Counted from the first letter of the stretch, positions 1-8,042 are shown. The stretch is DNA of 34,963 nt from Pseudomonadales bacterium (GCA_016779385.1 JADHNT010000018.1:1-34963); one strand, 5' to 3'. Notes: generated from the sequence alone by a model not told the origin. Made by a program: numbers and translations.

Positions 1-378
1 AGCGCCCATGGGAACCCGGGTCATCATTTCGACGCCCGCGGCGATGACGCAGTCCATGGCGCCGGACATGACGGCCTGAGCAGCAAAATGGAGCGCCTGC
101 TGGGACGACCCACACTGGCGATCCACGGAGGTCCCGGGGACGCTTTCGGGGAGGCTGGAGCAGAGGATCGCGTTGCGGGCGATGTTCGTGCTCTGTTCCC
201 CGGCCTGGCTGACGCAGCCCATGATCACGTCGTCAACGAGGGCCGGATCGGCCTTGGCCTGGGCGATGACGCCATCGAGCACCTTGCCTGCGAGATCCGC
301 GGCATGCCAATCCTTGAGACGACCGTTGCGACGGCCTCCAGCGGTGCGGCTTGCCGCAACGATATATGCTTCTCCCAT
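1..378 (-). CDS. Acetyl-CoA acetyltransferase (thiolase family), N-terminal part
   Basis: This is the first 126 residues of a thiolase; the gene continues beyond position 1. The start ATG at 378 has a GGAGAG ribosome-binding site just upstream. The N-terminal pattern IVAASRTAGGRRNGRL and the motif SVDRQCGSSQQAL, which carries the nucleophilic cysteine at about residue 89, are typical of the family. Thiolases cleave 3-ketoacyl-CoA with CoA in beta-oxidation, or condense two acetyl-CoA. The opening resembles the degradative FadA-like acetyltransferases more than PhaA, but the specificity loops lie outside the window. The acyl-CoA dehydrogenase and crotonase further along fit a degradative role. 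The gene diverges from the SRAP gene at 481. Confidence 0.93.
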   Translation of the reverse strand, partial: MGEAYIVAASRTAGGRRNGRLKDWHAADLAGKVLDGVIAQAKADPALVDDVIMGCVSQAGEQSTNIARNAILCSSLPESVPGTSVDRQCGSSQQALHFAAQAVMSGAMDCVIAAGVEMMTRVPMGA

Positions 379-480
379 GAGGGCTCTCCATTAAGGCAAC
401 ATTCTTCGGGCGATGGTGATGTTTAAAGCAGGCCGATTATGCCGACCTTGCTCCGGCGGCGCCACGCTTGGGACCGGGCC

Positions 481-1233
481 ATGTGCGGACGGGTGAATAT
501 CGAGGGCCCCGCCCTGGCGGAAGCGCTTGCGGCCGCCTGGCCCGAGGCTGCGGACTGGCCTCTGGCGGAGCTCTACGGGCATGCGCAAATCAACGTGGCG
601 CCGCAGGCGTGGGTGCCGGTTCTACGCCAAGACGGGACCCTTGTGCGGCAGCGCTGGTGGTTTCCAACCCCGCCCTCGGCCGGGGCAGGGCTCACCACCT
701 TCAACGCCCGGTGCGAACGGGCCCTGGCGAGTCCTCTCTACGGGCCCTGGCTGCCGACCCATCGCTGCGTCCTTCCTGTCACCAGCTTTATGGAGTGGTG
801 GCACCTCCCGGATGGACGTCGCTTGCCCTACCTGCTGCGGCCCCAGGCGTCGGGGCCCCTGTACCTTGCTGGGGTAGGGCGCCCCGCCCCAAGGGCGAGC
901 GCCCCGGGGGACCGCGGCGGGGATGCGGCCGGCGGCTTTGCCGTGCTCACCTGTCCGACTCGTCCCGAATTAAAGTGGCTTCATCACCGTGAGCCGCGGC
1001 TTCTGACCCTTGCCGGCGCCCGAGCCTGGCTGGGGGCCCTGGCGCCAGAGGTGCTTGCCCGAGGCCTATCTGCGCCCCAGGCCGCCGTGCCTCTGGAGGT
1101 GCTGCCCTTGGGGGCAGCGGTGGGTGATGCGCGGCGGCAGGATCCGGAGCTGCTCGATCCCCTTGGCCCGCCCTGGGCCTTCGGTGATCCGCCCCCCGAC
1201 CCCCCGGCGGCGCCCCAGGGCGGGCTGTTCTAA
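481..1233 (+). CDS. SRAP domain protein (YedK/HMCES family)
   Basis: The product is 250 residues. SRAP proteins crosslink covalently to abasic sites in single-stranded DNA through the N-terminal cysteine and shield them from breakage. The start is fixed by that chemistry: ATG at 481 gives Met-Cys-Gly-Arg, so Cys becomes residue 1 after Met removal. An ATG at 439 would bury the cysteine and is rejected. Other active-site elements are visible: FNARCE (Asn75), SFMEWW (Glu105) and LHHREP (His168, matching the usual HDRMP). After about residue 225 there is a proline-rich tail. No LexA-type box was seen upstream. The gene is followed by a methyltransferase-like gene after an 87-base gap and is probably independent of it. 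Confidence 0.92.
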   Translation: MCGRVNIEGPALAEALAAAWPEAADWPLAELYGHAQINVAPQAWVPVLRQDGTLVRQRWWFPTPPSAGAGLTTFNARCERALASPLYGPWLPTHRCVLPVTSFMEWWHLPDGRRLPYLLRPQASGPLYLAGVGRPAPRASAPGDRGGDAAGGFAVLTCPTRPELKWLHHREPRLLTLAGARAWLGALAPEVLARGLSAPQAAVPLEVLPLGAAVGDARRQDPELLDPLGPPWAFGDPPPDPPAAPQGGLF

Positions 1234-1320
1234 GCGGAGCTATGGCCACGCTTGCGCGCCCTGGAGCAGGACCGGACAATGCGTCGCGGAGGCATCGCCG
1301 CTTCCCCTGAGGAGACCGTC

Positions 1321-2232
1321 ATGAGCTTCAATCCCTTGTTTACCCTGCTGGCCCGCGGCTTGGTTGATTTGGTGGAGCCGTCCCCTGATGTAATCGAGCT
1401 GGGCAACCAAACGCTGAATGCCGATCAGCGGGCTCTGCGCACGGTGCTGGCGCGCTCGAAAGGGCATGGTGGAATTGATCAAGCGGGCATAGAGGGGCTC
1501 CTGGCGAAAACTCCGGAGGCGCGCCGGGATCAGGCCGGAGCTTACATGCGCATGCTCGGGTTTCAGGATTACCAGGCGATCGACGTGAACGATCTCTATG
1601 GCAGCTTGGTGATGGATCTGAACAAGGATCTAGCGGCCACCTACGGCTACCACCGTACCTTCTCCCTGTGCACCAACAACGGCACGGGGGAGCACGTCTT
1701 TAACCAGGATGCGATTTTCCGGAACGTGCACGCCTTAACCAAGGTGGGAGGCGTGATGATTCACGTTATGCCCTTCATCGAGTACGTGAACCACGGCTTC
1801 TTCTCCTTTCACCCGAATCTTTACTACGCCGTGGCCGAGGCCAATGGCTACCGCATGCTGGCCATGGGCGTAGGGGCCCGCACCGGCCACGGCTTTTTGG
1901 CCGTGTCGCCCCAAAGCAAGGAACCTATCCCCGAGATGCTGCTCGATGAGCGGCGGGTGCCGCTGCGCTGGCTCTTGGCCGGGGCAAAGCCGCCGAAGGC
2001 GACCCTGCTCGATCAGCTGGGTTTCTACTTTCGCCCCCAGGATGACGGGCGCCGTTTCCACCGCGAGCTCCGCCGCCTTCAGCGCAAGCGTCCCAAGCTT
2101 TTGCTCTTCACCATCATGCGCAAGCTTGAGGACGCCCCCTTCAAAACCCCCATTCAGCTGCGCTACGCCGAGGATATCGGTGATGAGAGCCTGGCGAAGG
2201 AGTACGGCACCACCGCGGGGGCAGAGGCATGA
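1321..2232 (+). CDS. SAM-dependent methyltransferase-like protein
   Basis: The product is 303 residues. ATG at 1321 is chosen because it follows GAGGAGA and opens the conserved part; the frame is open from 1252. Features of a class I Rossmann methyltransferase are visible: a motif I-like VIELGNQ near residue 22, an acidic strand end in QAIDVNDLYG, then CTNNGTGEHVFNQ followed by FRNVHALTKVGGVMIHVMP and a long HGFFSFHPNLYYAVAEANGY segment. The pattern of an asparagine-rich GT-EH motif followed by FRN-H and HGF is one I associate with a poorly characterised methyltransferase family of marine bacteria and phages. The substrate is unknown. The ATGA junction (2229-2232) couples it to the oxygenase gene, suggesting that both act on the same molecule. 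Confidence 0.72.
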   Translation: MSFNPLFTLLARGLVDLVEPSPDVIELGNQTLNADQRALRTVLARSKGHGGIDQAGIEGLLAKTPEARRDQAGAYMRMLGFQDYQAIDVNDLYGSLVMDLNKDLAATYGYHRTFSLCTNNGTGEHVFNQDAIFRNVHALTKVGGVMIHVMPFIEYVNHGFFSFHPNLYYAVAEANGYRMLAMGVGARTGHGFLAVSPQSKEPIPEMLLDERRVPLRWLLAGAKPPKATLLDQLGFYFRPQDDGRRFHRELRRLQRKRPKLLLFTIMRKLEDAPFKTPIQLRYAEDIGDESLAKEYGTTAGAEA

Positions 2233-3068
2233 CCACGGTTCTGGATCGCCTGACGTCCGCCCATCTGCATCGCGAGCCCTTCGATCACTACGCCATTGAA
2301 GGGGCGCTTCCCGAGCACCTCTTTAGGGAGCTCGCGGAGAGTTTTCCGAGCCTTGAGTACGTGGCGGGTACGGGGACGCTCGAGAACAATCGCCCCTACC
2401 TTAAGTCGGCGTCGGAAGTGCTCGCCGACGAGGCCCTTCCCGTCGCCTGGCGAGCCTTCTTCGAGGCCCACACGGTGCCGGCCTTCTTCAAGCAGCTCCT
2501 GGCGCTCTGGGGAGATGCGATGCGCGCGGCCCATCCGCGCCTTGAGGACAATTTTGGGAAGCCCCTTGAAGCCTTCACCGTTGGCGTGCGCGCCCCGGGC
2601 AAGTGGGACAGCGCCGCGAATCGGCAGACGGACGTCGTGCTCGATTGCCTCTTTGGGGTGAACAGCCCGGTGAAAACGCCGACCCCGGCGCGGGGTCCGC
2701 ACGTCGATAGTCCGGCCAAGCTGTTTTCGACGCTACTTTATCTTCGGGACCCGGAGGATGATTGCGAGGGCGGGGCCTTCGAGCTCTACGCACCGAAGGG
2801 ACGGCTCTATCCGAAGCGCCAGTACAAGAAGATCCCCGATCATCGGGTGACCCGGGTCAAGCAGGTCCCTTATCAGGCCAACACGCTAGTGGGCTGGCTG
2901 AACGGCGCGAGGGCGATCCACGCCGTGGAGCCCCGTTCCGTGACCGAGCGGCCTCGGCGCTACATTGCAATTACCGCCGAGTGCTACGGCGGGCGCGAGT
3001 CCCAGGGGCACTTCCTTCACGACCCAAGCTGGTCATCTCTGACCGGGCGCCTACGAAACCTGTTCTAG
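2229..3068 (+). CDS. 2-oxoglutarate/Fe(II)-dependent oxygenase
   Basis: The product is 279 residues. The double-stranded beta-helix iron site is readable: His158-x-Asp160 in RGPHVDSP, the distal His231 in ARAIHAVEP and a candidate 2-oxoglutarate-binding Arg at 241-244 (RPRR). Between them lie LLYLRDPEDDCEGGAFELY and NTLVGWLN, the usual strand pattern of prolyl-hydroxylase-like enzymes. Such enzymes hydroxylate proteins, small molecules or glycans; the substrate cannot be read here. The start ATG overlaps the upstream stop by four bases. The stop overlaps the end of the convergent HAD gene by 18 bases. About 120 residues before the iron site show no recognised domain. Confidence 0.85.
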   Translation: MTTVLDRLTSAHLHREPFDHYAIEGALPEHLFRELAESFPSLEYVAGTGTLENNRPYLKSASEVLADEALPVAWRAFFEAHTVPAFFKQLLALWGDAMRAAHPRLEDNFGKPLEAFTVGVRAPGKWDSAANRQTDVVLDCLFGVNSPVKTPTPARGPHVDSPAKLFSTLLYLRDPEDDCEGGAFELYAPKGRLYPKRQYKKIPDHRVTRVKQVPYQANTLVGWLNGARAIHAVEPRSVTERPRRYIAITAECYGGRESQGHFLHDPSWSSLTGRLRNLF

Positions 3069-3689
3069 GGGCCCGCCGGCCAGCCACCGTTCCAGCTTGG
3101 CAATCGCGGCGTCGGCCTGCGTGGGGGTGGGCAGGTGCAGCCCCGCCATTCCCAGGGCCTCGCTTGCCGCAAGGTTCTCCTGACGATCATCGATAAACAC
3201 CGCGTCCTCCGGCGCAAAGGCGCCGGCGGCAAAGCTGTGGGCATAGATGCACTCTGCAGGCTTATTCACGCCCACGACGTAGGACAGGGTCATGCTTTGG
3301 AAGTAGCGGGGAAAGGCGTAGCGCTGGCATACGGCCCGCCAGGTATCGCGAGCGATGTTGGAGAGGAGGTGGCAGGGATGGTGGGCAGCGACCTGGGAAA
3401 GGAATGCCAGCATGGGCGTGACCGGCACGAGGCTGGCGGGCATGGCCTCAATAAGGGCCGAAAACAGCGCTTGAGGGTGCCCCGTGTCCTCGCTGCACTG
3501 GGCTGCGAGGGATTCCGCGGATAGGACGCCAGCGTCAAAGGCCTGCCAGCCCGGGCCCAGGAAGAGGGTCTCCCGAGCAGCGCTTTGGCTGGCCTCGTCC
3601 CATTGCCCGGCCAGCGCCGGGGGCAGGGTAACGGTTAACGGATCCCAGGCCAGGAGCACGTTGCCCAGGTCGAATACCAGATGCCGCAC
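3051..3689 (-). CDS. HAD-superfamily hydrolase, YihX-like
   Basis: The product is 212 residues. The four HAD motifs are present: the nucleophile Asp7 in VFDLGNVL, Ser110-Asn in HLLSNIARD, Lys143 in VNKPAE and the acidic pair in VFIDDRQENL (167-168). The DLGN version of motif I, with Asn where many HADs have a second Asp-Gly, is seen in the E. coli YihX group, which dephosphorylates sugar phosphates such as glucose-1-phosphate. A sugar-phosphate substrate would fit the glycosyltransferase-type genes upstream, from which it is separated by 15 bases, and it is probably the last gene of that - strand operon. Its 3' end overlaps the convergent oxygenase gene. Confidence 0.87.
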   Translation of the reverse strand: MRHLVFDLGNVLLAWDPLTVTLPPALAGQWDEASQSAARETLFLGPGWQAFDAGVLSAESLAAQCSEDTGHPQALFSALIEAMPASLVPVTPMLAFLSQVAAHHPCHLLSNIARDTWRAVCQRYAFPRYFQSMTLSYVVGVNKPAECIYAHSFAAGAFAPEDAVFIDDRQENLAASEALGMAGLHLPTPTQADAAIAKLERWLAGGPLEQVS

Positions 3690-3704
3690 CAGGGGGCTCA
3701 GGCC

Positions 3705-5144
3705 TTAGCCAACCCCTTCGAAATAGCGGCTCCGAACGCCCTTCTTAGTGAGCTTCTTGCGCTGCTCAAAGCTCCAGAGGCTCTTCTCCTGAGTGCAGAG
3801 CACCCAGCGAATGCCGGGGTTCCGGCGCGCGGCCAGAGCGATTTGCCCTGCCCACCAGGCCGGAGGTTGGTTGGTGCAGTGGGCATTGGTGCCGTCGGGC
3901 ATGATCTTTTTTGCCGGGTAGCAGGCCGCTACGGCATAGATAAATTTCTCGGCCTGGGCGAAGAGGTCGTCTAGGACCCAGGGGATGTCTTCCTCGGGGA
4001 TGTGCTCGAGCACGTCCGTGCTGATCACGCCGTCATAGGCTCCCTCGTAGGGATCGGAGAAGGGGGCGTAGCCCGGGTCATAGCAGGTTACGGAAACGCC
4101 GGGCCAGGCGTCCATGTGCTTATGGCGCGTTCCCGGCTGGCTGGGATCGTCCTTGTAGAGCTGGCCCTTGCCCGCGCCGAAATCCAAGAGCGTTCGGCTA
4201 TCCGTGCGCTTGAGGAGCTTCGCGACCGGCGCGATATGTTCCGTGAGGGAAATGCCCTTGAAGGTGTCCTTGGCTGCATGGCCCGATTCCGGCCGACCGT
4301 CCTCGTGCATGGAGGCATACATGGCGAGGAGCTCATGGTAGCGGGTGCTGGGCTCGGCCTTCTTGAAGAGGGTGTAGTTCGCTTCGTCTGCTTCCCGCTC
4401 CAGGGCATGCCACAGCTCACCGTTGGCGTTCGCGCCGTAGCGAAGCTGCTCCGGGAAGGGGGCCCAAGGCTGGGTGTGCAAGATGGTGTAGTGGAGAAGC
4501 TTGCTCTCCCCGGCCACGTATTCGTGATCCCGGGCGTTCCAAACGCCGGTCATGTGGCCCCAGAGCCCGGCATCGTGGACCAGCCCTCGATAGTGCTTAT
4601 GCTTCTGCAGCCGCTGCGTTTCTTCGAGGCGCCAAAGGGGCGCGAGCTTTTCGCAGTCCAGCAGCATCACGGACGTTTCCTTGTCGTTGATGCTGAGAAC
4701 CGCGGCGTCGCCCATGGGCGCATCAAAAAGCTCGGCGGGGTCGGCGAGGTATATCTGGTCGACATCATTGTAGATCGCCCGGCCTTGGTTGCCGGCAAGC
4801 GCCGGAATGGCATAGCGATAGTTGGTAAAGCCGGTTTTCCACTTGCTTCGGTCGAAGCCTTCGAGATCTTTCATGAGGTAGATCTCGTAGCGGCGACTGG
4901 GGTCGCGGTGCTTTTTCACGGACCAGACAAACACCCGCTCTGCTCGGTATTGGGCGGGCTCCGAGCCCAGGTAGATGCGCACCGGGGGCTTGTCCGAGGG
5001 GGTGACGCCGGGGTCCGGGTCCAGGGCCACAAGCACCGGGGCCTTCCGATCGCCGGGGCGTCGCACGCCCTCCATGCCGAGGGCCCCGCGAAGGGTCTTA
5101 TGGTAGGGGCGCGTTTTGAACTGGCCTTTTGCCGCTGCTTTCAC
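3705..5144 (-). CDS. GT8-like glycosyltransferase fused to SAM methyltransferase
   Basis: The product is 479 residues with two enzymatic domains. Residues about 54-235 look like a GT-A glycosyltransferase related to family GT8: VRIYLGSEP at the start, a metal-binding DxD in AIYNDVDQIYL (127-129), and a late HYTILHTQPW, resembling the HxxGxxKPW end of GT8 enzymes. Residues about 275-420 are a class I methyltransferase: motif I LLDFGAGKGQLY (319-330), an acidic strand end CYDPGY and ISTDVLEHIPEEDI. The start codon is GTG at 5144, which overlaps the upstream stop as GTGA. Known: GT8 enzymes transfer sugars from nucleotide donors. Inferred: the fusion adds a sugar and then methylates the same surface glycan or glycolipid. 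Donor and acceptor are unknown. Confidence 0.8.
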   Translation of the reverse strand: MKAAAKGQFKTRPYHKTLRGALGMEGVRRPGDRKAPVLVALDPDPGVTPSDKPPVRIYLGSEPAQYRAERVFVWSVKKHRDPSRRYEIYLMKDLEGFDRSKWKTGFTNYRYAIPALAGNQGRAIYNDVDQIYLADPAELFDAPMGDAAVLSINDKETSVMLLDCEKLAPLWRLEETQRLQKHKHYRGLVHDAGLWGHMTGVWNARDHEYVAGESKLLHYTILHTQPWAPFPEQLRYGANANGELWHALEREADEANYTLFKKAEPSTRYHELLAMYASMHEDGRPESGHAAKDTFKGISLTEHIAPVAKLLKRTDSRTLLDFGAGKGQLYKDDPSQPGTRHKHMDAWPGVSVTCYDPGYAPFSDPYEGAYDGVISTDVLEHIPEEDIPWVLDDLFAQAEKFIYAVAACYPAKKIMPDGTNAHCTNQPPAWWAGQIALAARRNPGIRWVLCTQEKSLWSFEQRKKLTKKGVRSRYFEGVG

Positions 5145-6262
5145 CGGGGGTCCTCATTTTCTTGCGTGACGTCGTTAACGATTAGCCCGCGCTCGGCCAA
5201 TGCGGAATTGAGCACGGGGCTGGTGGTCTCTAGCGTGCCCTCATAACGCGAAAGCTGGGCGGCCAAAAAGGACAGCTCATCCTGGCGGTCGTGGGCGACG
5301 GTGTAGGCGTTCGGCGTTGCTTCGTCCCCAGGGTAGGCTCCCGCTGGGTGGGCGAAGAGGTCCATGCCCGCGATCCGCAAACGCTTAGGCGCGAGCGCTA
5401 CGGCCACCGCAATCATGATCGCACCATTTGTGGGGCGGAACACCCCCCCGGTGTCCGGGAAGAGCCCGAGCTGCTCTGCTGTCATGAAGCGCCGCCGGCC
5501 GGGCAGGAACGCACAGCGAGGCAAAAGGGCTTCGAAATCAGCCTCACGTTGGAAGATCAGGAGGGTATTACCGGGCACGGCGGCTACCGTGCCCCGAAGT
5601 CCGGTAAATACCACCTCCGGCCTGCTCAGAAAGCCCCGGGCTTTCCAGCTGTGGTTGACCCGAAACAGGCTGTCGTAGGCGGCCCGTGCAAGGGTTGGGT
5701 CTTCGCTGGACGGCCCATTGCCCAGCGCCCAGATCACCTCCGGATGGCCAAGGGCTTCTCGGAGCTCCGACAAGTCCCGGAGTCGTTCAAAGCGCCAGCG
5801 GGCAAGGGCTCGGAGAAGGCGATCGCCTCGCCGAGCGCGGGCGCTCCGTGCGGGCCCTTGGGCGAGAGCGCGCTCGAAGCGGGCGAGGAGGGCATCGGCG
5901 CTGCCTTCCCGAGTCCCCCCCGGGGCGGTCCAGGTGCCCCCCGGGGCCGCCACAAAAAGCGGAAGGTTAAGCGCCTCACAGGCCTCCGCCAGCCCCGGGG
6001 GAGGGCGGCCCCCGGCGAGGAATACGCCGTGGGCTTTGGCCCGAAGGAGCAATCGGGACCAGGCCCGGGGTACCGGGAGGGCGCCTAGAGGGGTTCCCTG
6101 AGCGAGGCCGTAGCTGTACCAGCGAAGCCGGGGAAAGCGCTGCGTCAGCGCTTCGAAGAGGGGCCCCCAGGGCTCAGCCTCTTCGGGCCCGAGCTGAAGA
6201 CATAGCACGCTTCGACCCTTCCGGCGCCGGAGCCAGCCCCAGCGCTGGAGCATGCGAGCCAT
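5141..6262 (-). CDS. Sialyltransferase-fold (GT29/GT42-like) protein with extra N-terminal domain
   Basis: The product is 373 residues. The C-terminal half (about 170-365) carries marks of the sialyltransferase superfamily: VIWALGNGPSSED (177-188), DSLFRVNHSW (197-206), and a later TNGAIMIAVAVAL followed by LRIAGMDLF (278-303), which matches the second conserved block of GT42/GT29 enzymes. The N-terminal 15-110 (LCLQLGPEEAEPWGPLFEAL, then RLRWYSYG) weakly resembles the N-terminal domain of Kdo transferase KdtA; this is uncertain. No signal peptide is seen, although the basic N-terminus could be membrane-peripheral. It sits 24 bases after the RidA gene and overlaps the GT-methyltransferase start by four bases. 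Either a glycosyltransferase using a CMP-sugar or a non-catalytic relative is possible. Confidence 0.66.
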   Translation of the reverse strand: MARMLQRWGWLRRRKGRSVLCLQLGPEEAEPWGPLFEALTQRFPRLRWYSYGLAQGTPLGALPVPRAWSRLLLRAKAHGVFLAGGRPPPGLAEACEALNLPLFVAAPGGTWTAPGGTREGSADALLARFERALAQGPARSARARRGDRLLRALARWRFERLRDLSELREALGHPEVIWALGNGPSSEDPTLARAAYDSLFRVNHSWKARGFLSRPEVVFTGLRGTVAAVPGNTLLIFQREADFEALLPRCAFLPGRRRFMTAEQLGLFPDTGGVFRPTNGAIMIAVAVALAPKRLRIAGMDLFAHPAGAYPGDEATPNAYTVAHDRQDELSFLAAQLSRYEGTLETTSPVLNSALAERGLIVNDVTQENEDPR

Positions 6263-6286
6263 GGGTGGCGCAGCCCGTTCTCGCCG

Positions 6287-7693
6287 CTAGCGCGGCGCCA
6301 CCGCCGTGGCCTCGATCTCGATGAGGGCTTGCCCCGGCAGGGCGACCACGGGGAGGGCCGTGCGCACGGGGCGGTGGGGATTGGCTTCGTTATTGAAAAA
6401 GGCCCCGTAGGCTCGGTTCCAGGCCTGGAACTGCCCCGGGAAATCGTCACCCACGTCGAGGTAGGCCCGAAGCTGTGCCACATCCTCAAAGCCCAGGCCT
6501 TGGGAGGCGAGGCGCTCCCCGAGGGTTTCCAGGGCTGAGCGCGCTTGCGCTTCCATGCCTGCGTCCCGCGGCACTCCGGCCTTGGCGATGCTGCCGGAGA
6601 CCAAGGTCAGGCTGGCATGGCGGGCGACGGACATGCTGTCGGCGAGGAAGCTCTTAGGGTCCCCGTGGGCCAAGAGGTTCGGATTGGCCCCGGTGCTGAC
6701 GCCGTGCGCATGGGCGCCCCGGGCGTCCGGGTAGGCCGCATAGGCCTCGATCTCGATGATGCGATTCGAGCTGTTGAACCCTGGCGCTGCCATGGTGGTG
6801 CGCGCCGGACGATGGGGATTTTCAGCATTGTTAAAGAACTCGTCGTAGGCCGTATTCCAGGCGGCAAAGTCCACGGCGCCGTCCTCGCGCAGATCCGGGG
6901 CCAGCATGGCTCGGAGGAAATAGACGTCCCGGAAGGTCAGGCCCTGGGCCCGAAGATTTGCATCGAGCTTTTGCAGCGCAGAGCGCGCCTGCGCGCTCAT
7001 GGGTCCCATGTGCGCGGGATCGCTTGTAGAGGCTTCGGGGTTCGCCGGATCCGCGAGCATGCCGGAGGTGAAGTAGAGGGGCGCGTTGCCGTTCATGGAA
7101 ACGGCCTGGGCGATGCGGCTGCCCGGGCGCGTCAGCGGGGACAGCATGGGATTGAGGGCCCGGGTGGCGGTCGCCCCTTTCCCGTCGGGATAGGCGGCGA
7201 GGAGCTCGATCTCGATGAGCAGCTCCGGCCGGCCCAGGCGGCTAATGCCAAGCGTCGTCCGGGTTGGGCGATGCTGCGTACCGTCGTCCAGGGCAAAGAA
7301 TTCCGTGAAGGCGCGATCCCAACCGCTCCAGTCAAAGCCCCCACCCTTCCCCGCATCGGCAACAAGATAGGCCCGGGCGTAGACCACGTCCTCCGGGCCT
7401 AGGCCGAGCGCCGCGAGGGTTTGGGCATGACCCTGGAGGGCCGAGCGGGCTTGTAGGTAGGTGTCGCCGTAGCGCGCCGGATCGTCGGCAGAGCGCCGGG
7501 GATCCTGGGGTTGGGCAATGCCACCGGAGGTCATCACGAAATCGCTGCCCACCGACAGGCGAGCGGCTGCGGAATAGGGTCGGCCTCCGCTCGGGGTGAA
7601 GTCCGTGGCCTGGGCAAGGCTGGCCCAGCCGAGGGCGGCGATGCCGATGAGGGTGTAGACGCTGTGAAGGCGGTAAAATCGGCGAAGGTTCAT
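6287..7693 (-). CDS. Exported protein with three tandem RidA (YjgF/UK114) domains
   Basis: The product is 468 residues. ATG at 7693 is chosen because GGGGAG precedes it and it places a signal peptide at the N-terminus: basic MNLRRFYR, hydrophobic LIGIAALGWASL, cleavage after AQA (about residue 29). Three RidA-like modules follow at about 30-170, 175-315 and 320-467. Each starts near a VTSGG/ITSG-type strand and ends with the family's R-x-x-R-T then IEIE block (RPTRTTLG, RPARTTMA, RPVRTALP), so the arginine that binds the substrate carboxylate in RidA is kept in all three. RidA proteins are normally single-domain cytosolic trimers that hydrolyse reactive enamines or imines. Three modules in one chain could mimic that trimer in the periplasm. 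It heads the - strand operon. Confidence 0.82.
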   Translation of the reverse strand: MNLRRFYRLHSVYTLIGIAALGWASLAQATDFTPSGGRPYSAAARLSVGSDFVMTSGGIAQPQDPRRSADDPARYGDTYLQARSALQGHAQTLAALGLGPEDVVYARAYLVADAGKGGGFDWSGWDRAFTEFFALDDGTQHRPTRTTLGISRLGRPELLIEIELLAAYPDGKGATATRALNPMLSPLTRPGSRIAQAVSMNGNAPLYFTSGMLADPANPEASTSDPAHMGPMSAQARSALQKLDANLRAQGLTFRDVYFLRAMLAPDLREDGAVDFAAWNTAYDEFFNNAENPHRPARTTMAAPGFNSSNRIIEIEAYAAYPDARGAHAHGVSTGANPNLLAHGDPKSFLADSMSVARHASLTLVSGSIAKAGVPRDAGMEAQARSALETLGERLASQGLGFEDVAQLRAYLDVGDDFPGQFQAWNRAYGAFFNNEANPHRPVRTALPVVALPGQALIEIEATAVAPR

Positions 7694-7820
7694 GGCCCGG
7701 ACTCCCCAAGGATAAGGGGCAAAGTGTAGCACCGGTGTCGCCGCGCCAAAAAACGGGTTCATGGCAGATGAGGGGGATCTAGGGAGAAGTGGAGGCGAGC
7801 GGCTGCGCTCATTGAGGGCG

Positions 7821-7868
7821 GCGTCGGGTGAGCCCTTATTGGCAAAATTCTCGGTACCTACGTGAACG
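7821..7868. repeat. Diverged repeat unit, copy 1
   Basis: This contains GCGTCGGGTGAGCCCTTATT followed by GGCAAAATTC (7821-7850), then TACCTACGTGAACG. Copy 2 at 7929-7987 has the same two blocks in the same orientation but in the opposite order. The shared cores are GCGTCGG, CCCTTATT and AATTC in one block, and TA-CTAC-GAACG in the other. Confidence 0.45.
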
Positions 7869-7928
7869 CCGCATAAGGTGGTGGCCGGGCCAGCATTGGC
7901 GGGGCTTTGTGCCCAGCTAGGGCATGTT

Positions 7929-7987
7929 CTGTGTATCTACACGAACGGGAAAGCGTCGGCTTAGAAAACCCTTATTAGTGCCAATTC
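7929..7987. repeat. Diverged repeat unit, copy 2, with near-palindrome
   Basis: This holds TATCTACACGAACG inside a short palindrome GTGTA-TC-TACAC (7931-7942), then a block starting GCGTCGGCTTAG and ending in CCCTTATTAGTGCCAATTC (7953-7987). The paired blocks match copy 1 at 7821-7868. They could be paired operators for the RidA operon or the remains of a duplicated element. Confidence 0.45.
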
Positions 7988-8011
7988 TTCGTTTCAATGG
8001 GATCTAAACTT

Positions 8012-8042
8012 CCATTCAGAAATTGCATTCCCCCCTGAATGG
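8012..8042. promoter_or_regulatory. Inverted repeat CCATTCAG-N15-CTGAATGG
   Basis: A perfect 8-bp inverted repeat (8012-8019 and 8035-8042) is separated by 15 bases. It lies upstream of the RidA operon on the - strand. It has no T-run, so it is more likely a protein-binding dyad than a terminator. The binding protein is unknown. Confidence 0.35.

Noticed and set aside
4002-5246. Long + strand open frame of 414 codons
   Set aside because: It is antisense to the glycosyltransferase-methyltransferase gene; the opposite strand has clear motifs and this frame shows none. Long shadow frames are expected in GC-rich DNA.
6545-7402. + strand open frame of 285 codons
   Set aside because: Antisense to the triple-RidA gene, with no family resemblance.
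7860-7910. attC-like pattern near CTTATGCGGCGTT on the - strand
   Set aside because: It loosely resembles an integron recombination site, but the GTTRRRY core does not fit (GTTCACG) and no paired R/L boxes or integrase were found.
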